Source: Microbacterium sp. YJN-G (GTDB lineage: Bacteria; Actinomycetota; Actinomycetes; Actinomycetales; Microbacteriaceae). Taken from it: a stretch of 64,000 bases of DNA. Where the stretch lies: NCBI RefSeq assembly GCF_015040615.1, contig NZ_CP060402.1, positions 620,001-684,000 of the forward strand, in the 5' to 3' direction. The position numbers and the translations under genes are program-made. The notes beneath the pieces are model-generated. The model did no database searches, was not told the origin of the DNA, and saw nothing but the letters and a program-made list of their open reading frames with translations. This document shows positions 52,499 through 61,331 of this stretch, one piece after another; positions within the stretch are counted from its first letter, which is position 1, and every line of letters starts with the position of its first letter.

Positions 52499-52516
52499 CC
52501 GGTGCGGAAGCACCGG
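52499..52516 (+). promoter_or_regulatory. GGAA-loop hairpin in the GH71 leader
   Basis: CCGGTGC (52499-52505) and GCACCGG (52510-52516) form a perfect 7-bp stem closed by a GGAA tetraloop in the untranslated leader, 32 nt before the start codon. Confidence 0.5.
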
Positions 52517-52547
52517 CGTCTCGTGTACGCGGACCCCGAAAGGCCCC

Positions 52548-54659
52548 ATGTATCCCCTCCCCATCCCAGTTCGATCGCGCGCGCGCACTCTCCCCATGCC
52601 GCGCGCAATCTCACTCGCGGCGCTCGCCGTCATCGCTCTCGTCATGGGAGTGCTCCTGCCCGCATCGCCGCTGAGCGGCACCGCCGCCAGCGCGGCCACG
52701 ACCGAGACCACGCTCACCGCCACCGCGGCCACGTGGACGACGTCGCGCAAGCCGACCACTCCGCACGGCAATCTGCCCTACCTCAGCGCGACCTCCTCTC
52801 AGGACCGCACGTACGTGAAGTTCGACGGCTCCGCGCTGCGGGGCCAGAAGATCGTCAGCGCGAAACTGGTGCTGCAGGTCGCCGCGTCGTCTGCGACCAA
52901 GCCCGGTGTCGTCGTGTACCCCGCGTCCACCTCGTGGACCGAACGCTCCCTGACGCACGTCAACCGGCCGAAGGACAGTAAGGTCCGGTTGAATTCGGTC
53001 TCGCCGCAGGCACGCAGCCACAAGACCCTCACGGTGCCGCTGAAGAACCTCAGCACGCTGTCGTCGAAGGGTGCGTTCGCGCTGCGCGTGCAGTACTCGC
53101 AGCGATCCGTGCCGACGACGTACGTCGCCACCGGCCCCCGTGCGCCGCGACTGATCGTGACGGTGCAGAGTCCGGTGTCATCGTCGAAGACCACGACACC
53201 CGCTCCCTCCACGACGGCTCCGACCACGACGGCGCCCACGCCGGCCCCGACGCCGACCGCACCCACGACTGCGCCGTCGACCACGACTGCGCCGTCGACC
53301 ACGACTGCGCAGTCGACCACGACTACGACGACCACGACGGCCGCCCCCGCGGCGGCGAGTGACAAGAAGGTCTTCGCGCACTACTTCCCGCCGTACCCGC
53401 TGTCGTTCGACAACAAGCCCGCTGACAGCGATTACTACACGCGCAACTACCTGACGGTCGGTGGCGAGGGCGGTATCCATGCCGAGTACGGCGGACTGCT
53501 GCGCGACCGCCCGATCGCCGTCGGACAGTCCTCGTCCCCGACGTGGAAGATCGACAACCTGCGCACCGAGATCCGTCAGGCGAAGGCCGGCGGCATCGAC
53601 GGATTCGTCGTCGACATCATGAACATCGAGGGACTGAACTGGGAGACCACCAAGAACCTGTTCATCGCCGCCGAGAAGGAGGGCTTCAAGGTCGTCCCGA
53701 TGATCGACGGCACCGCGACGATCTCGCGTCTCACTCCCGCGCAGGTGGCCTCGGCCATCGCATCGCTCTACCGCAGCCCGGCTGCGTTCAAGTCCGGCAC
53801 CGACTACCTGCTCTCGTCGTTCAAGGCCGAAGGGCCCGGAGCGGCCTGGTTCAAGCAGGTCATCGACCTGCTCGAGACGAAGCACGGTGTGCCCATCTCG
53901 TTCCAGGCGGTGTTCCTGTCGGCCGGCTCGACGAACATGACGGCATTCGCACCCATCTCCGACAGCTTCGGCAACTGGGGTGCGCGCAGCCCGCAGGCGA
54001 TCAACAGCCTTCCGGTGTACGACGCGCAGGCCGAGAAGTACGGCAAGGACTGGATGGAGCCCGTCGCGCCCCAGGACATGCGGCCACGCTCGGGCGTCTA
54101 CGCCGAAGCCGGCAACACCGAGGCGCTGCGCGCCGGCTGGGCGAAGGCCATCCGTGACGACGCCGAGTACGTGCAGATGGTGACCTGGAACGACTACAGC
54201 GAATCGTCGCAGTTCGCGCCGTCGGGATCGCACGGCACCGCGTTCCTCGAGATCAGCCGTTACTACTCCGACTGGTTCCACACCGGCAGCGCACCGCAGA
54301 TCACGACCGACAAGCTGTTCGTCACCCATCGCGAGCACTTCGCGAATGCCGCCGTCGCGGTGAAGCACGACCCGATCACGCCGACGCTCAGCGGCAGCCC
54401 GGGCACGCCGCGCGACACGGTCGAGGCGCTCGTCTTCCTCACCGCGCCTGCGACGGTGGAGATCACCGTCGGTGGCGTGAAGTCGACGTTCAGCGCCAAG
54501 GCCGGGGTGTCGGCCTTCACCGCTCCGCTGCGACTCGGAACCGTTCAAGCGAAGATCATCCGCAACGGCACCGCCGTGAAGGCGGCCGCCTCACCGTATA
54601 AGGTCGTCGCCACACCTGAGGTGCAGGACCTGCAGTACTACGCCGTCACCGGCAAGTGA
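52548..54659 (+). CDS. secreted GH71-like alpha-1,3-glucanase with N-terminal carbohydrate-binding-like domain
   Basis: The 703-residue protein has a signal peptide (about 1-50, hydrophobic core ISLAALAVIALVMGVLLP), a DNRLRE/CBM96-like beta domain (about 50-205; RTYVKFDGSALRGQKIVSAK), a Thr/Pro/Ala linker (about 206-270, encoded by repeats of ACG/ACC/CCG), a GH71-like barrel (about 271-600) starting KVFAHYFPPYPLSFDNKPAD and containing DGFVVDIMNIEG and WNDYSES, and a small C-terminal beta domain. GH71 enzymes cut alpha-1,3-glucan. Its place inside an exopolysaccharide locus suggests trimming or release of the polymer. AAAGG lies before the ATG. Confidence 0.85.
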   Translation: MYPLPIPVRSRARTLPMPRAISLAALAVIALVMGVLLPASPLSGTAASAATTETTLTATAATWTTSRKPTTPHGNLPYLSATSSQDRTYVKFDGSALRGQKIVSAKLVLQVAASSATKPGVVVYPASTSWTERSLTHVNRPKDSKVRLNSVSPQARSHKTLTVPLKNLSTLSSKGAFALRVQYSQRSVPTTYVATGPRAPRLIVTVQSPVSSSKTTTPAPSTTAPTTTAPTPAPTPTAPTTAPSTTTAPSTTTAQSTTTTTTTTAAPAAASDKKVFAHYFPPYPLSFDNKPADSDYYTRNYLTVGGEGGIHAEYGGLLRDRPIAVGQSSSPTWKIDNLRTEIRQAKAGGIDGFVVDIMNIEGLNWETTKNLFIAAEKEGFKVVPMIDGTATISRLTPAQVASAIASLYRSPAAFKSGTDYLLSSFKAEGPGAAWFKQVIDLLETKHGVPISFQAVFLSAGSTNMTAFAPISDSFGNWGARSPQAINSLPVYDAQAEKYGKDWMEPVAPQDMRPRSGVYAEAGNTEALRAGWAKAIRDDAEYVQMVTWNDYSESSQFAPSGSHGTAFLEISRYYSDWFHTGSAPQITTDKLFVTHREHFANAAVAVKHDPITPTLSGSPGTPRDTVEALVFLTAPATVEITVGGVKSTFSAKAGVSAFTAPLRLGTVQAKIIRNGTAVKAAASPYKVVATPEVQDLQYYAVTGK

Positions 54660-54666
54660 CGTCCGC

Positions 54667-54712
54667 GGTCCGGCTGGCGGACGGAGCTCACGCTCCGGCC
54701 GCCAGCCGGACC
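54667..54712. terminator. bidirectional terminator between the GH71 and phosphatase genes
   Basis: The 14-nt perfect arms GGTCCGGCTGGCGG (54667-54680) and CCGCCAGCCGGACC (54699-54712) surround an inner CGGAG/CTCCG stem. The right arm lies inside the last codons of the phosphatase gene. Confidence 0.85.
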
Positions 54713-55296
54713 GCCAGCGGAATCATCAGATCATCGATGCGGTCGGCGACCCGGCGGTAGACGCGGCGAGGACGCAGCCACGGGTCCTCGAGGTCGTCAT
54801 CGGCCGACGCCGACGTCGTCATCCACCCCTGCGCGGCGTGCGCGGCGCGCACCAGTCCCGGCACCGTTCCGAGCGGCACCGTTCCGAGCGGATCGGCCGA
54901 TGCGGCGTCGTACGGTGCCGCATCCGCCGCGAGAAGCCGCGTCAGCTGCGCCAGTGTGAAGGTCCGGTCGGCGCTGTCGAAGCTCGCACTCACCACCTCA
55001 CGACGATGCTCGCGGGTGGCGGTGATCACGATCCCCGCGGTCTCGAGCAGCTCGGTTCCCAGCCCGGTCGCGCGGAACGCCGACGTGTCGATGCCGCGTG
55101 ATCGCAGGCGCTCCGCCATCGGCGGAGCCATACCGTGACCACGCAGCGCCCGGGTGCCCGCTGACCGCACGACCAGGTCGGCCACGCCGAGTTCGGCGAG
55201 CGCGGCACGCAGACTGTGCTCCATGTACGGCGATCGGCACACGTTGCCCGTGCAGACGAACAGGATCGTCGGGGCGGGCGCCGGCTGCTCGGCCAC
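54688..55296 (-). CDS. low-molecular-weight protein tyrosine phosphatase (Wzb type)
   Basis: This 202-residue phosphatase has the CX5R loop C15-R21 in FVCTGNVCRSPYME at the N-terminus and a DDDLEDPWLRPRRVY region carrying the general-acid DP pair. An internal 15-bp duplication at 54860-54889 gives the repeat PLGTVPLGTVPG. The GTG start shares one base with the stop of the tyrosine kinase gene, so kinase and phosphatase are translated together. It should dephosphorylate the Wzc-like kinase and so control polymer length or export. Confidence 0.93.
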   Translation of the reverse strand: MAEQPAPAPTILFVCTGNVCRSPYMEHSLRAALAELGVADLVVRSAGTRALRGHGMAPPMAERLRSRGIDTSAFRATGLGTELLETAGIVITATREHRREVVSASFDSADRTFTLAQLTRLLAADAAPYDAASADPLGTVPLGTVPGLVRAAHAAQGWMTTSASADDDLEDPWLRPRRVYRRVADRIDDLMIPLAVRLAAGA

Positions 55297-56762
55297 TATG
55301 CCGGATTCTCGTTGGCGCTCAGCGGCCGGACGGAGTGCTCGGTCAACGGCTGACGGGCGCGAGCGCGTGACGCACGCGGCGCAGCGGACGACGCCGAGGT
55401 ACGGGCCGGGCCGGCCTTCGGCGAAGGCACGTACCCGTAATCGAACCGGTCGGCACGCGGCACGGAGACGAAGTTGACGACGATGCCCTCGACGGCGACG
55501 CCGATCGTGTTCAGCCGGTTCACGGCGCGCCGCAGTTCGCGTGCTCGCACCCGGCGCGAACCGACGACGAGCACGGCGCCGCCGAGCTGGCGGGTCAACG
55601 CCGCCGCATCGGCGACGGCGGCCAGCGGCGGACTGTCGATGATCGTCACATCGAACCGCTGCCGGATCGCCGCGAAGATCTCGGCTCCCCGCGCGGACTC
55701 GATCAGCTCGCTCGGGTTGGGGGGCATGTCGCCGGCGAGCAGCACCTGCATGCCGTCCGGCCCCCAGCTCTGAAACGCATCCTCGAGCGACACCTGGTCG
55801 GTGAGCACACCGGCGAGGCCGGGCCCCTCGGTCATGTCCAGCAGATCGGCGAGGGTGGGCCGGCGCAGGTCGGCTTCGACCAGGCCCACCCGCAGTCCGG
55901 ATGCCGCCAGCGCGGCGGCCATGTTCGCCGAGGTCGTGCTCTTGCCTTCACCGGGAACCGACGAGGTGACCACGAACACCTTGTGATCGGTGTCGGGCTG
56001 CAGGTAGCGCAGGTTCGTGCGCAGCTGACGGTACTCCTCGGCGCGCCGCGACCAGACCCCGTCCGCGACGGGAACGGGCTGGCGTCCCGCCTTCCTGTCC
56101 AGCGCGATGGTGCCGATCAGGGCAGCGCCGGTGATCGCGGCGGCCTGGCTCGCAGAATGCACGCGTGTCCCGACGGCCGCCCGGATCGCGACCACGACGG
56201 CGGCGGCCACGACTCCGGCGAGCAGACCCAGCACCAGCAGCAGCGGAACATTCGGCGACGAGGCGGTGGCGGGCGGGTTCGCGCTCTCGATGATCTGCAT
56301 GCGCACCGTGGACTTGCCGGTGACCTCCGGGGTCAGGCGTGGGACGACTGCGGTCAACTCTGCGGCGACGGAATTCGCGATGTCGGCGGCGGTGTTCGGA
56401 GAGCTGTCGGTGCCCGAGATGGTGATCATCGTCGAGTTCAGCGGCACCACGGTGCTGACCTGCTTTCGCAGCTGCGGCACGGTGACGTCGAGTTCGAGTT
56501 CGTCGATCACCTCCTGCAGGACGATCTCGCGCGTCGCGACGGCACTGAAGTTGCGGGCCTGCTGCTGGGAGTAGTTCGTCGCCGCGGCGACGTCGCTCGT
56601 GCTGCTGCCGCCGGTCACCTGCACGAAGACGTCGGCGTGGGCCGTGTACTCACGGGGCGTCACGATCGCCAGCGCAGCACCGAACAGGATGCCGAGCTGG
56701 GCGCAGATCAGGATCGCAACCCAGTGGTAGCGGATCACCCTCATCAGGTTGTTCGATTCCAT
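55296..56762 (-). CDS. Wzz-domain tyrosine autokinase for polysaccharide export (Wzc/CpsCD type)
   Basis: The 488-residue fused protein has a Wzz chain-length domain with TM1 (about 11-35) and TM2 (about 172-193), then a BY-kinase domain with Walker A SSVPGEGKSTT (K274), Walker A' VGLVEADLRRP (D298) and Walker B FDVTIIDSPP. The C-terminus has few Tyr (FDYGYVPSP), so the phosphorylation cluster is small, as in many actinobacteria. GGGAGG precedes the ATG. It is followed by the phosphatase and is divergent from the polymerase gene, so it probably regulates polymerisation and export in the same complex. Confidence 0.92.
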   Translation of the reverse strand: MESNNLMRVIRYHWVAILICAQLGILFGAALAIVTPREYTAHADVFVQVTGGSSTSDVAAATNYSQQQARNFSAVATREIVLQEVIDELELDVTVPQLRKQVSTVVPLNSTMITISGTDSSPNTAADIANSVAAELTAVVPRLTPEVTGKSTVRMQIIESANPPATASSPNVPLLLVLGLLAGVVAAAVVVAIRAAVGTRVHSASQAAAITGAALIGTIALDRKAGRQPVPVADGVWSRRAEEYRQLRTNLRYLQPDTDHKVFVVTSSVPGEGKSTTSANMAAALAASGLRVGLVEADLRRPTLADLLDMTEGPGLAGVLTDQVSLEDAFQSWGPDGMQVLLAGDMPPNPSELIESARGAEIFAAIRQRFDVTIIDSPPLAAVADAAALTRQLGGAVLVVGSRRVRARELRRAVNRLNTIGVAVEGIVVNFVSVPRADRFDYGYVPSPKAGPARTSASSAAPRASRARARQPLTEHSVRPLSANENPA

Positions 56763-56815
56763 GGCCCCTCCCATGATCGTAGAGAAGGGCATGCCCCAGA
56801 CATCATCCCCTCCCC

Positions 56816-56831
56816 GGTTATCATGATAGCC
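56816..56831. promoter_or_regulatory. palindrome in the kinase/polymerase divergent promoter region
   Basis: TATCATGATA (56819-56828) is a perfect 10-bp palindrome extended by GG/CC at its edges. It gives a TATCAT -10-like box on both strands between the divergent genes. Confidence 0.5.
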
Positions 56832-56881
56832 ACAGCGGCCGGAGTCTGTTCAGGGGATTCGCTGTCGGATCGGAATCACAG

Positions 56882-58360
56882 ATGACCCACAGCACGGACG
56901 CCCTCCGCGACCCCGCGGATGACGCAGCGGCATCCGCCGATGGTGCCGAGCTGCGCAGCGGCATCCGTCTCGTTCTCCTGGCGGTGTCGGTGGCGGTGCT
57001 CGCCGTCGCTCTGCCTGCGGCCCTGCTCGCCGATGTGCCGGCGGCTCCCCGCAGCGACGGCTGGATCGTCACCCTGATCATCATGATCTGGGCGGGGGTG
57101 CGGATCTCGCTGCTCTGGGTGAGCGGAATCCCGCGCCTGTTCGACTACTTCCTCTGGCTGTTCACGTACATCTTCATGGGCATCGCGCCGACGGCGCAGA
57201 TCCTGTCGGGGCTGACGTCCACCACGACGCCCGGCGTGGATGCGGGGCTCGACCTGCCCACTGCCGGCATCGTCGCGCTGGGACTGGTCTGCTACGAGGT
57301 CGGACGCCTCGGGTGGATGCTGTGGGAGGGCGGCCGAGCCGGTCGCGCCGAGCCGCGGGTGCTGCCCGTGCACCCCACGCGTGCGATCCTGCTCGCCATG
57401 GCCGGCGCGCTGCTCAGCGCGTACTACGTCTCGCGGATCGGCTTCGCGGGATCGCTGGGCAGCCGCGAGGGGGCGCTGGCGGCGCGCCAGGCGGCATGGC
57501 CCGATCCGGCGATGCGGTCGATCTTCTACGCGAGCGCCGTGTACCCGCTGCTGGTGGCGACAGGCGCACTCGCCCAGCTCACCCGCACGGCGCGCTCGCG
57601 GACGAACCGCCGCTGGGCCCTGGGGGGCGCGATCGCAGCCGTCGTGCTCGTGCTGCTGGTCGTGAACCCGGTGGCCAGTGCGCGGTACACCTTCGGCACG
57701 ACCGCGTTCGCGCTCGCCGTGTTCGCCGGCGCCGTCGCCACGACAGCCAGGGCGAGGATCACGATGCTCTCCGGCATCGTCGGCTTCCTGGCGCTGTTCC
57801 CGCTTGCGGACGCGTTCCGAACCGCCGATGGCACGGCGACGCGCACCGGGTTCTTCGAGGAGTACCTGTCGAACCCCGACTACGACGCCTTCTGGCAGAT
57901 CGCCAACGCCCTCTCGTACTGGATCGACGGACTCGTGATGCCAGGGCGCCAGGCGATGGGCAGCCTGCTCTTCTTCGTGCCGCGCGCGATCTGGCCCGAC
58001 AAGCCCACCGACACGGGCATCACCCTCGCCGAGTATCGCGGCTACTCGTTCGACAACCTGTCCGCGCCGATGTGGGCCGAGGCCCTCGTCAACGGGGGCA
58101 TCATCGCGGTCGTCATCGTGTTCGCCGCACTCGGCGTCGCGCTGCGAGCGATGGACACGCGGATGGTCCCCGCCTTCGCGACGGGCGGCGTCTGGGCGAT
58201 CGCCGGCGCGATCCTGCCCGTCTACATGACGATCCTGCTGCGCGGCTCGCTGCTGCAGGCGACCGGCGCCCTCGCGATCACGATCGTCTCGGTTCTGCTG
58301 GTGGCAGGGCGCGACCGTGAGGCCGCCGCACCGGATTACACCCGCAGCGCGCCGATGTGA
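56882..58360 (+). CDS. O-antigen polymerase-like membrane protein (Wzy type)
   Basis: The 492-residue protein has about twelve hydrophobic segments and a large extracytoplasmic loop (about 330-390) with FVPRAIWPDKPTDTGITLAE, a motif common in oligosaccharide repeat-unit polymerases. The N-terminal 25 residues are acidic and cytoplasmic. It should link repeat units at the outer face of the membrane. Neighbours include the Wzc kinase and Fcl/Gmd. It overlaps the fcl gene tail to tail by 25 nt, without a terminator between them. Confidence 0.8.
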   Translation: MTHSTDALRDPADDAAASADGAELRSGIRLVLLAVSVAVLAVALPAALLADVPAAPRSDGWIVTLIIMIWAGVRISLLWVSGIPRLFDYFLWLFTYIFMGIAPTAQILSGLTSTTTPGVDAGLDLPTAGIVALGLVCYEVGRLGWMLWEGGRAGRAEPRVLPVHPTRAILLAMAGALLSAYYVSRIGFAGSLGSREGALAARQAAWPDPAMRSIFYASAVYPLLVATGALAQLTRTARSRTNRRWALGGAIAAVVLVLLVVNPVASARYTFGTTAFALAVFAGAVATTARARITMLSGIVGFLALFPLADAFRTADGTATRTGFFEEYLSNPDYDAFWQIANALSYWIDGLVMPGRQAMGSLLFFVPRAIWPDKPTDTGITLAEYRGYSFDNLSAPMWAEALVNGGIIAVVIVFAALGVALRAMDTRMVPAFATGGVWAIAGAILPVYMTILLRGSLLQATGALAITIVSVLLVAGRDREAAAPDYTRSAPM

Positions 58361-59313
58361 TCCCGGTACCAGGCGACGGTGCGCTCGAGCCCCTCACGCA
58401 GGCCGATGCGCGCCCGCCAGCCCGTCGCGGCCAGTTGCGACACGTCGAGCAGTTTCTGCGGGGTGCCGTCCGGCCGTGCGGCATCCCATTCCGTCTCGCC
58501 CGTGTACCCGACGACCTCGGCGATCGTCTCCGCGATCTCGCGGATCGTCGCGTCCTCCCCGGTGCCGACGTTGACCTGCATCGGGCCGTCGTAGTTCTCC
58601 ATCAGGTGCAGCACGGCATCCGCCATGTCATCCGAATGCAGGAACTCGCGCCGCGGCGTTCCCGTGCCCCAGTTGGTCACCGATCTCGCGCCCGACGCCT
58701 GCGCCTCGTCGTAGCGCCGGATCAGCGCGGGCAGCACGTGCGAACCGTGCCGTGAGAAGTTGTCGTTCGGTCCGTACAGGTTCGTCGGCATCGCCGAGAT
58801 CCACGGCAGGCCGTACTGCCGCCGCACCGCCTGCACCTGCAGGATGCCGGCGATCTTCGCGATCGCATACGCGTCGTTGGTGGGCTCCAGGTGGCCGGTC
58901 AGCAGCGCGTCCTCGCGGATCGGCTGCGGCGCCAGCTTCGGGTAGATGCACGACGACCCGAGGAACACGACGCGCTCCACGTCGTTGGTCAGTGCTGCAT
59001 CGAGCACATTGGTCTGGATGCGCAGGTTGTCGCTGAGGAAGTCCACCGGGTAGGTGCTGTTCGCGAGGATGCCTCCCACCTTCGCGGCGGCCAGCACCAG
59101 GTAGCGGGGCCGGGTCTCGGTGAGGTAGCCGAACACGGCATCCCGATCCTTCAGATCGAGCTCGGCCGAGGTCGCACCGAAGACGTTCGTGAACCCGCCG
59201 GCATCCAGCCGCCGCCGGATCGCGGAACCGACCAGGCCCCGGATGCCGGCGACGTAGAACGGTGCGTCGCGGTCGAGGGCTCCGGGGGTGTACTGCACGC
59301 TGTCGCTTCTCAT
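58336..59313 (-). CDS. fcl: GDP-L-fucose synthase
   Basis: The 325-residue SDR enzyme has [14 protein letters not shown] for NADP binding (about 23-36), LGSSCIYPK with the catalytic Ser, and the Tyr-Lys pair in [10 protein letters not shown]. It performs the epimerisation and reduction of GDP-4-keto-6-deoxymannose to GDP-L-fucose. The ATG overlaps the gmd stop by 4 nt. Its first 12 residues are longer than usual. GDP-fucose is presumably polymerised by the neighbouring transferases. Confidence 0.94.
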   Translation of the reverse strand: MRSDSVQYTPGALDRDAPFYVAGIRGLVGSAIRRRLDAGGFTNVFGATSAELDLKDRDAVFGYLTETRPRYLVLAAAKVGGILANSTYPVDFLSDNLRIQTNVLDAALTNDVERVVFLGSSCIYPKLAPQPIREDALLTGHLEPTNDAYAIAKIAGILQVQAVRRQYGLPWISAMPTNLYGPNDNFSRHGSHVLPALIRRYDEAQASGARSVTNWGTGTPRREFLHSDDMADAVLHLMENYDGPMQVNVGTGEDATIREIAETIAEVVGYTGETEWDAARPDGTPQKLLDVSQLAATGWRARIGLREGLERTVAWYRDHIGALRV

Positions 59314-60341
59314 ACCAGCTCCCAGGAAGGAATGGCGACCGCATCGATCCACGGCCGCCCTTCGCAGGTGAGCAGCTCGATGTCCGCATCGACCATGATC
59401 CTGGCCAGAGCGGTGCCGTCGACCGTGGGCCGCCAGCCGAGCTGATCCTGCGCTTTCGACGAGTCGCCGATCAGGGCATCCACCTCGGTCGGACGCAGGT
59501 AGCGCTCGTCGAATCGCACATGCTTCTGCCAGTCGAGGCCGACGTGGCCGAACGCGGCATCCAGGAACTCCTTGATCGTGTAGCCGCGGCCGGTGGCGAG
59601 CACGTAGTCCGTGGGTTCGTCCGCCTGCAGCATCCGCCACATCCCCTCGACGTATTCGGGGGCGTACCCCCAGTCCCGGATCGATTCGAGGTTACCCAGG
59701 TACAGCTCATCCTGCATGCCGGCGAGGATCCGCGCGACCGCCCGGGTGATCTTGCGGGTCACGAACGTCTCGCCTCGGCGCGGCGACTCGTGGTTGAACA
59801 GGATGCCGTTCACCGCGAACAGGCCGTACGCCTCCCGGTAGTTCTTCGTGATCCAGTAGCTGTACAGCTTTGCTGCCGCGTACGGCGACCGCGGATAGAA
59901 CGGGGTGTCCTCGTTCTGCGGTGGCGGGGTCGCCCCGTACAGCTCCGACGAGGATGCCTGGTAGTACCGCGTCTTGATGCCCGACAGCCGCACCGCCTCC
60001 AGCAGCCGGATCGTGCCGGTGCCTGTGGTGTCGGCCGTGTGCTCTGGTTCGTCGAACGACACCCGCACGTGCGACTGCGCGGCGAGGTTGTACACCTCGT
60101 CGGGATCGATCTGAGCGAGCAGCGTGACCAGCCGGACGCCGTCGCTGAGGTCGCCGTAATGCAGGAAGAGCCGGGCGTCCGCCTCGTGCGGGTCGACGTA
60201 CAGATGGTCGATCCGTGCGGTGTTGAAGGTCGAGGCACGACGGATGATGCCGTGCACCTCGTATCCCTTCGAGAGCAGCAGCTCAGCGAGATACGAGCCG
60301 TCCTGCCCCGTGATGCCTGTGATGAGTGCGCGCTTGGTCAA
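59310..60341 (-). CDS. gmd: GDP-mannose 4,6-dehydratase
   Basis: The 343-residue SDR enzyme has the NADP motif [12 protein letters not shown] at about 9-20, [18 protein letters not shown] with the Tyr-Lys pair, and [14 protein letters not shown], all typical of Gmd. It makes GDP-4-keto-6-deoxy-D-mannose, the substrate of Fcl encoded downstream. The start is preceded by GGGGAG. A 55-nt gap separates it from the SGNH gene. Confidence 0.96.
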   Translation of the reverse strand: MTKRALITGITGQDGSYLAELLLSKGYEVHGIIRRASTFNTARIDHLYVDPHEADARLFLHYGDLSDGVRLVTLLAQIDPDEVYNLAAQSHVRVSFDEPEHTADTTGTGTIRLLEAVRLSGIKTRYYQASSSELYGATPPPQNEDTPFYPRSPYAAAKLYSYWITKNYREAYGLFAVNGILFNHESPRRGETFVTRKITRAVARILAGMQDELYLGNLESIRDWGYAPEYVEGMWRMLQADEPTDYVLATGRGYTIKEFLDAAFGHVGLDWQKHVRFDERYLRPTEVDALIGDSSKAQDQLGWRPTVDGTALARIMVDADIELLTCEGRPWIDAVAIPSWELV

Positions 60342-60396
60342 TGTTCTCCCCTTTGTTCATCGAGCCGTTGTGCATGAAGTCCTGATGCGTTGATCC

Positions 60397-61149
60397 CTAG
60401 CCGGACTGCTGTGTCGCATCGAGCAGCAGTGGCGCCAGAAGCGCCGACAGCTTCGTATAGCCGGCGGTGTTCGGATGCACGCCGTCGGCCGAGATGAGAC
60501 CGGGGTGTCCGACGAACGGCTGCCCGGTGTCGATGTAGACGATCCCCGCTTCACGGGCGGCCCTGCGGACGGCGGTGATCTTGGCGGTCAGCCCCTCGGT
60601 GACCGGATCATCGTCGGCCCACGGTGACAGGGCGATGACTGTCGCGCCCGGATGCTCGGCGCGCAACGTCGTGAACAGCCGGTAGGCCGCGCTCTCGATG
60701 CTGTCGGCCGCATCGTTGCGGCCGCCCGCGACGACGATGATGCGCGGTGCGCCCTCGATCGCCTTCGACTGCTCGAGGAAGGTGCCGCAGTGCTCTCTGC
60801 CGCAGCCGGCGGGGCCTGATTCGGTGGCGTATCCGGTGCCGCCCAGCGCCAGATTCACGACGGTCCAGCCGAGCTCACCGGCGACGGTGGTCGGCCAGGC
60901 CACGCCGTCACCGCCGACCCCGGCTGTGTACGAGTCGCCGAGGAAGACCGCCTGCGGCGGCTCGACCTTGTCATCGGCGCTGCTGGAGAGCAGCGCGAAC
61001 GACACCATGCCGACCGTCGCCGCCGAGGTGACCGCGAGCGCGATCAGCTTGGCCAGTGAGCGCGGCTGACGCCACCTGCGGTCGACGCCGCGCGCGGTGC
61101 CAGACACGCGTGCGTGCGGCGCGCGTGTACGCAAAGCCGCTCTCCCCAT
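60397..61149 (-). CDS. secreted or membrane-anchored SGNH/GDSL hydrolase
   Basis: The 250-residue protein has an Arg-rich N-terminus then one hydrophobic segment (about 32-54; LAKLIALAVTSAATVGMVSF), so it is anchored or exported. Catalytic blocks follow: block I FLGDSYTAG, block II LALGGTGYAT, block III GGRND, and DGVHPN with the His. ATG 61149 was chosen because TGGAG lies 5 nt upstream; ATG 61203 is possible. A TATGAT box is at 61216-61221 on the minus strand. It may deacetylate the exopolysaccharide. It is transcribed upstream of gmd and fcl. Confidence 0.85.
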   Translation of the reverse strand: MGRAALRTRAPHARVSGTARGVDRRWRQPRSLAKLIALAVTSAATVGMVSFALLSSSADDKVEPPQAVFLGDSYTAGVGGDGVAWPTTVAGELGWTVVNLALGGTGYATESGPAGCGREHCGTFLEQSKAIEGAPRIIVVAGGRNDAADSIESAAYRLFTTLRAEHPGATVIALSPWADDDPVTEGLTAKITAVRRAAREAGIVYIDTGQPFVGHPGLISADGVHPNTAGYTKLSALLAPLLLDATQQSG

Positions 61150-61331
61150 CGCGTCTCCATCCCCAGAGACGGTGCCGTCGAATCCCCAGACTGATGGCAC
61201 CATCCGTTAGCTGTGATCATAGGGCAACTGGCGCGCGGCGCAAGGGGTCCGTGCCAGAATCCCTCCCATGCGGCGTCCGATGGGACTACGGTGTGAGGCA
61301 CAGCCGGGTGGGGCCGGCGAGGGGATGCCGG

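Noticed and set aside
52480..52547. Possible c-di-GMP or c-di-AMP riboswitch before the GH71 gene
   Set aside because: A GGGCAA segment and a purine tetraloop hairpin are suggestive, but the other conserved blocks of either riboswitch class are absent.
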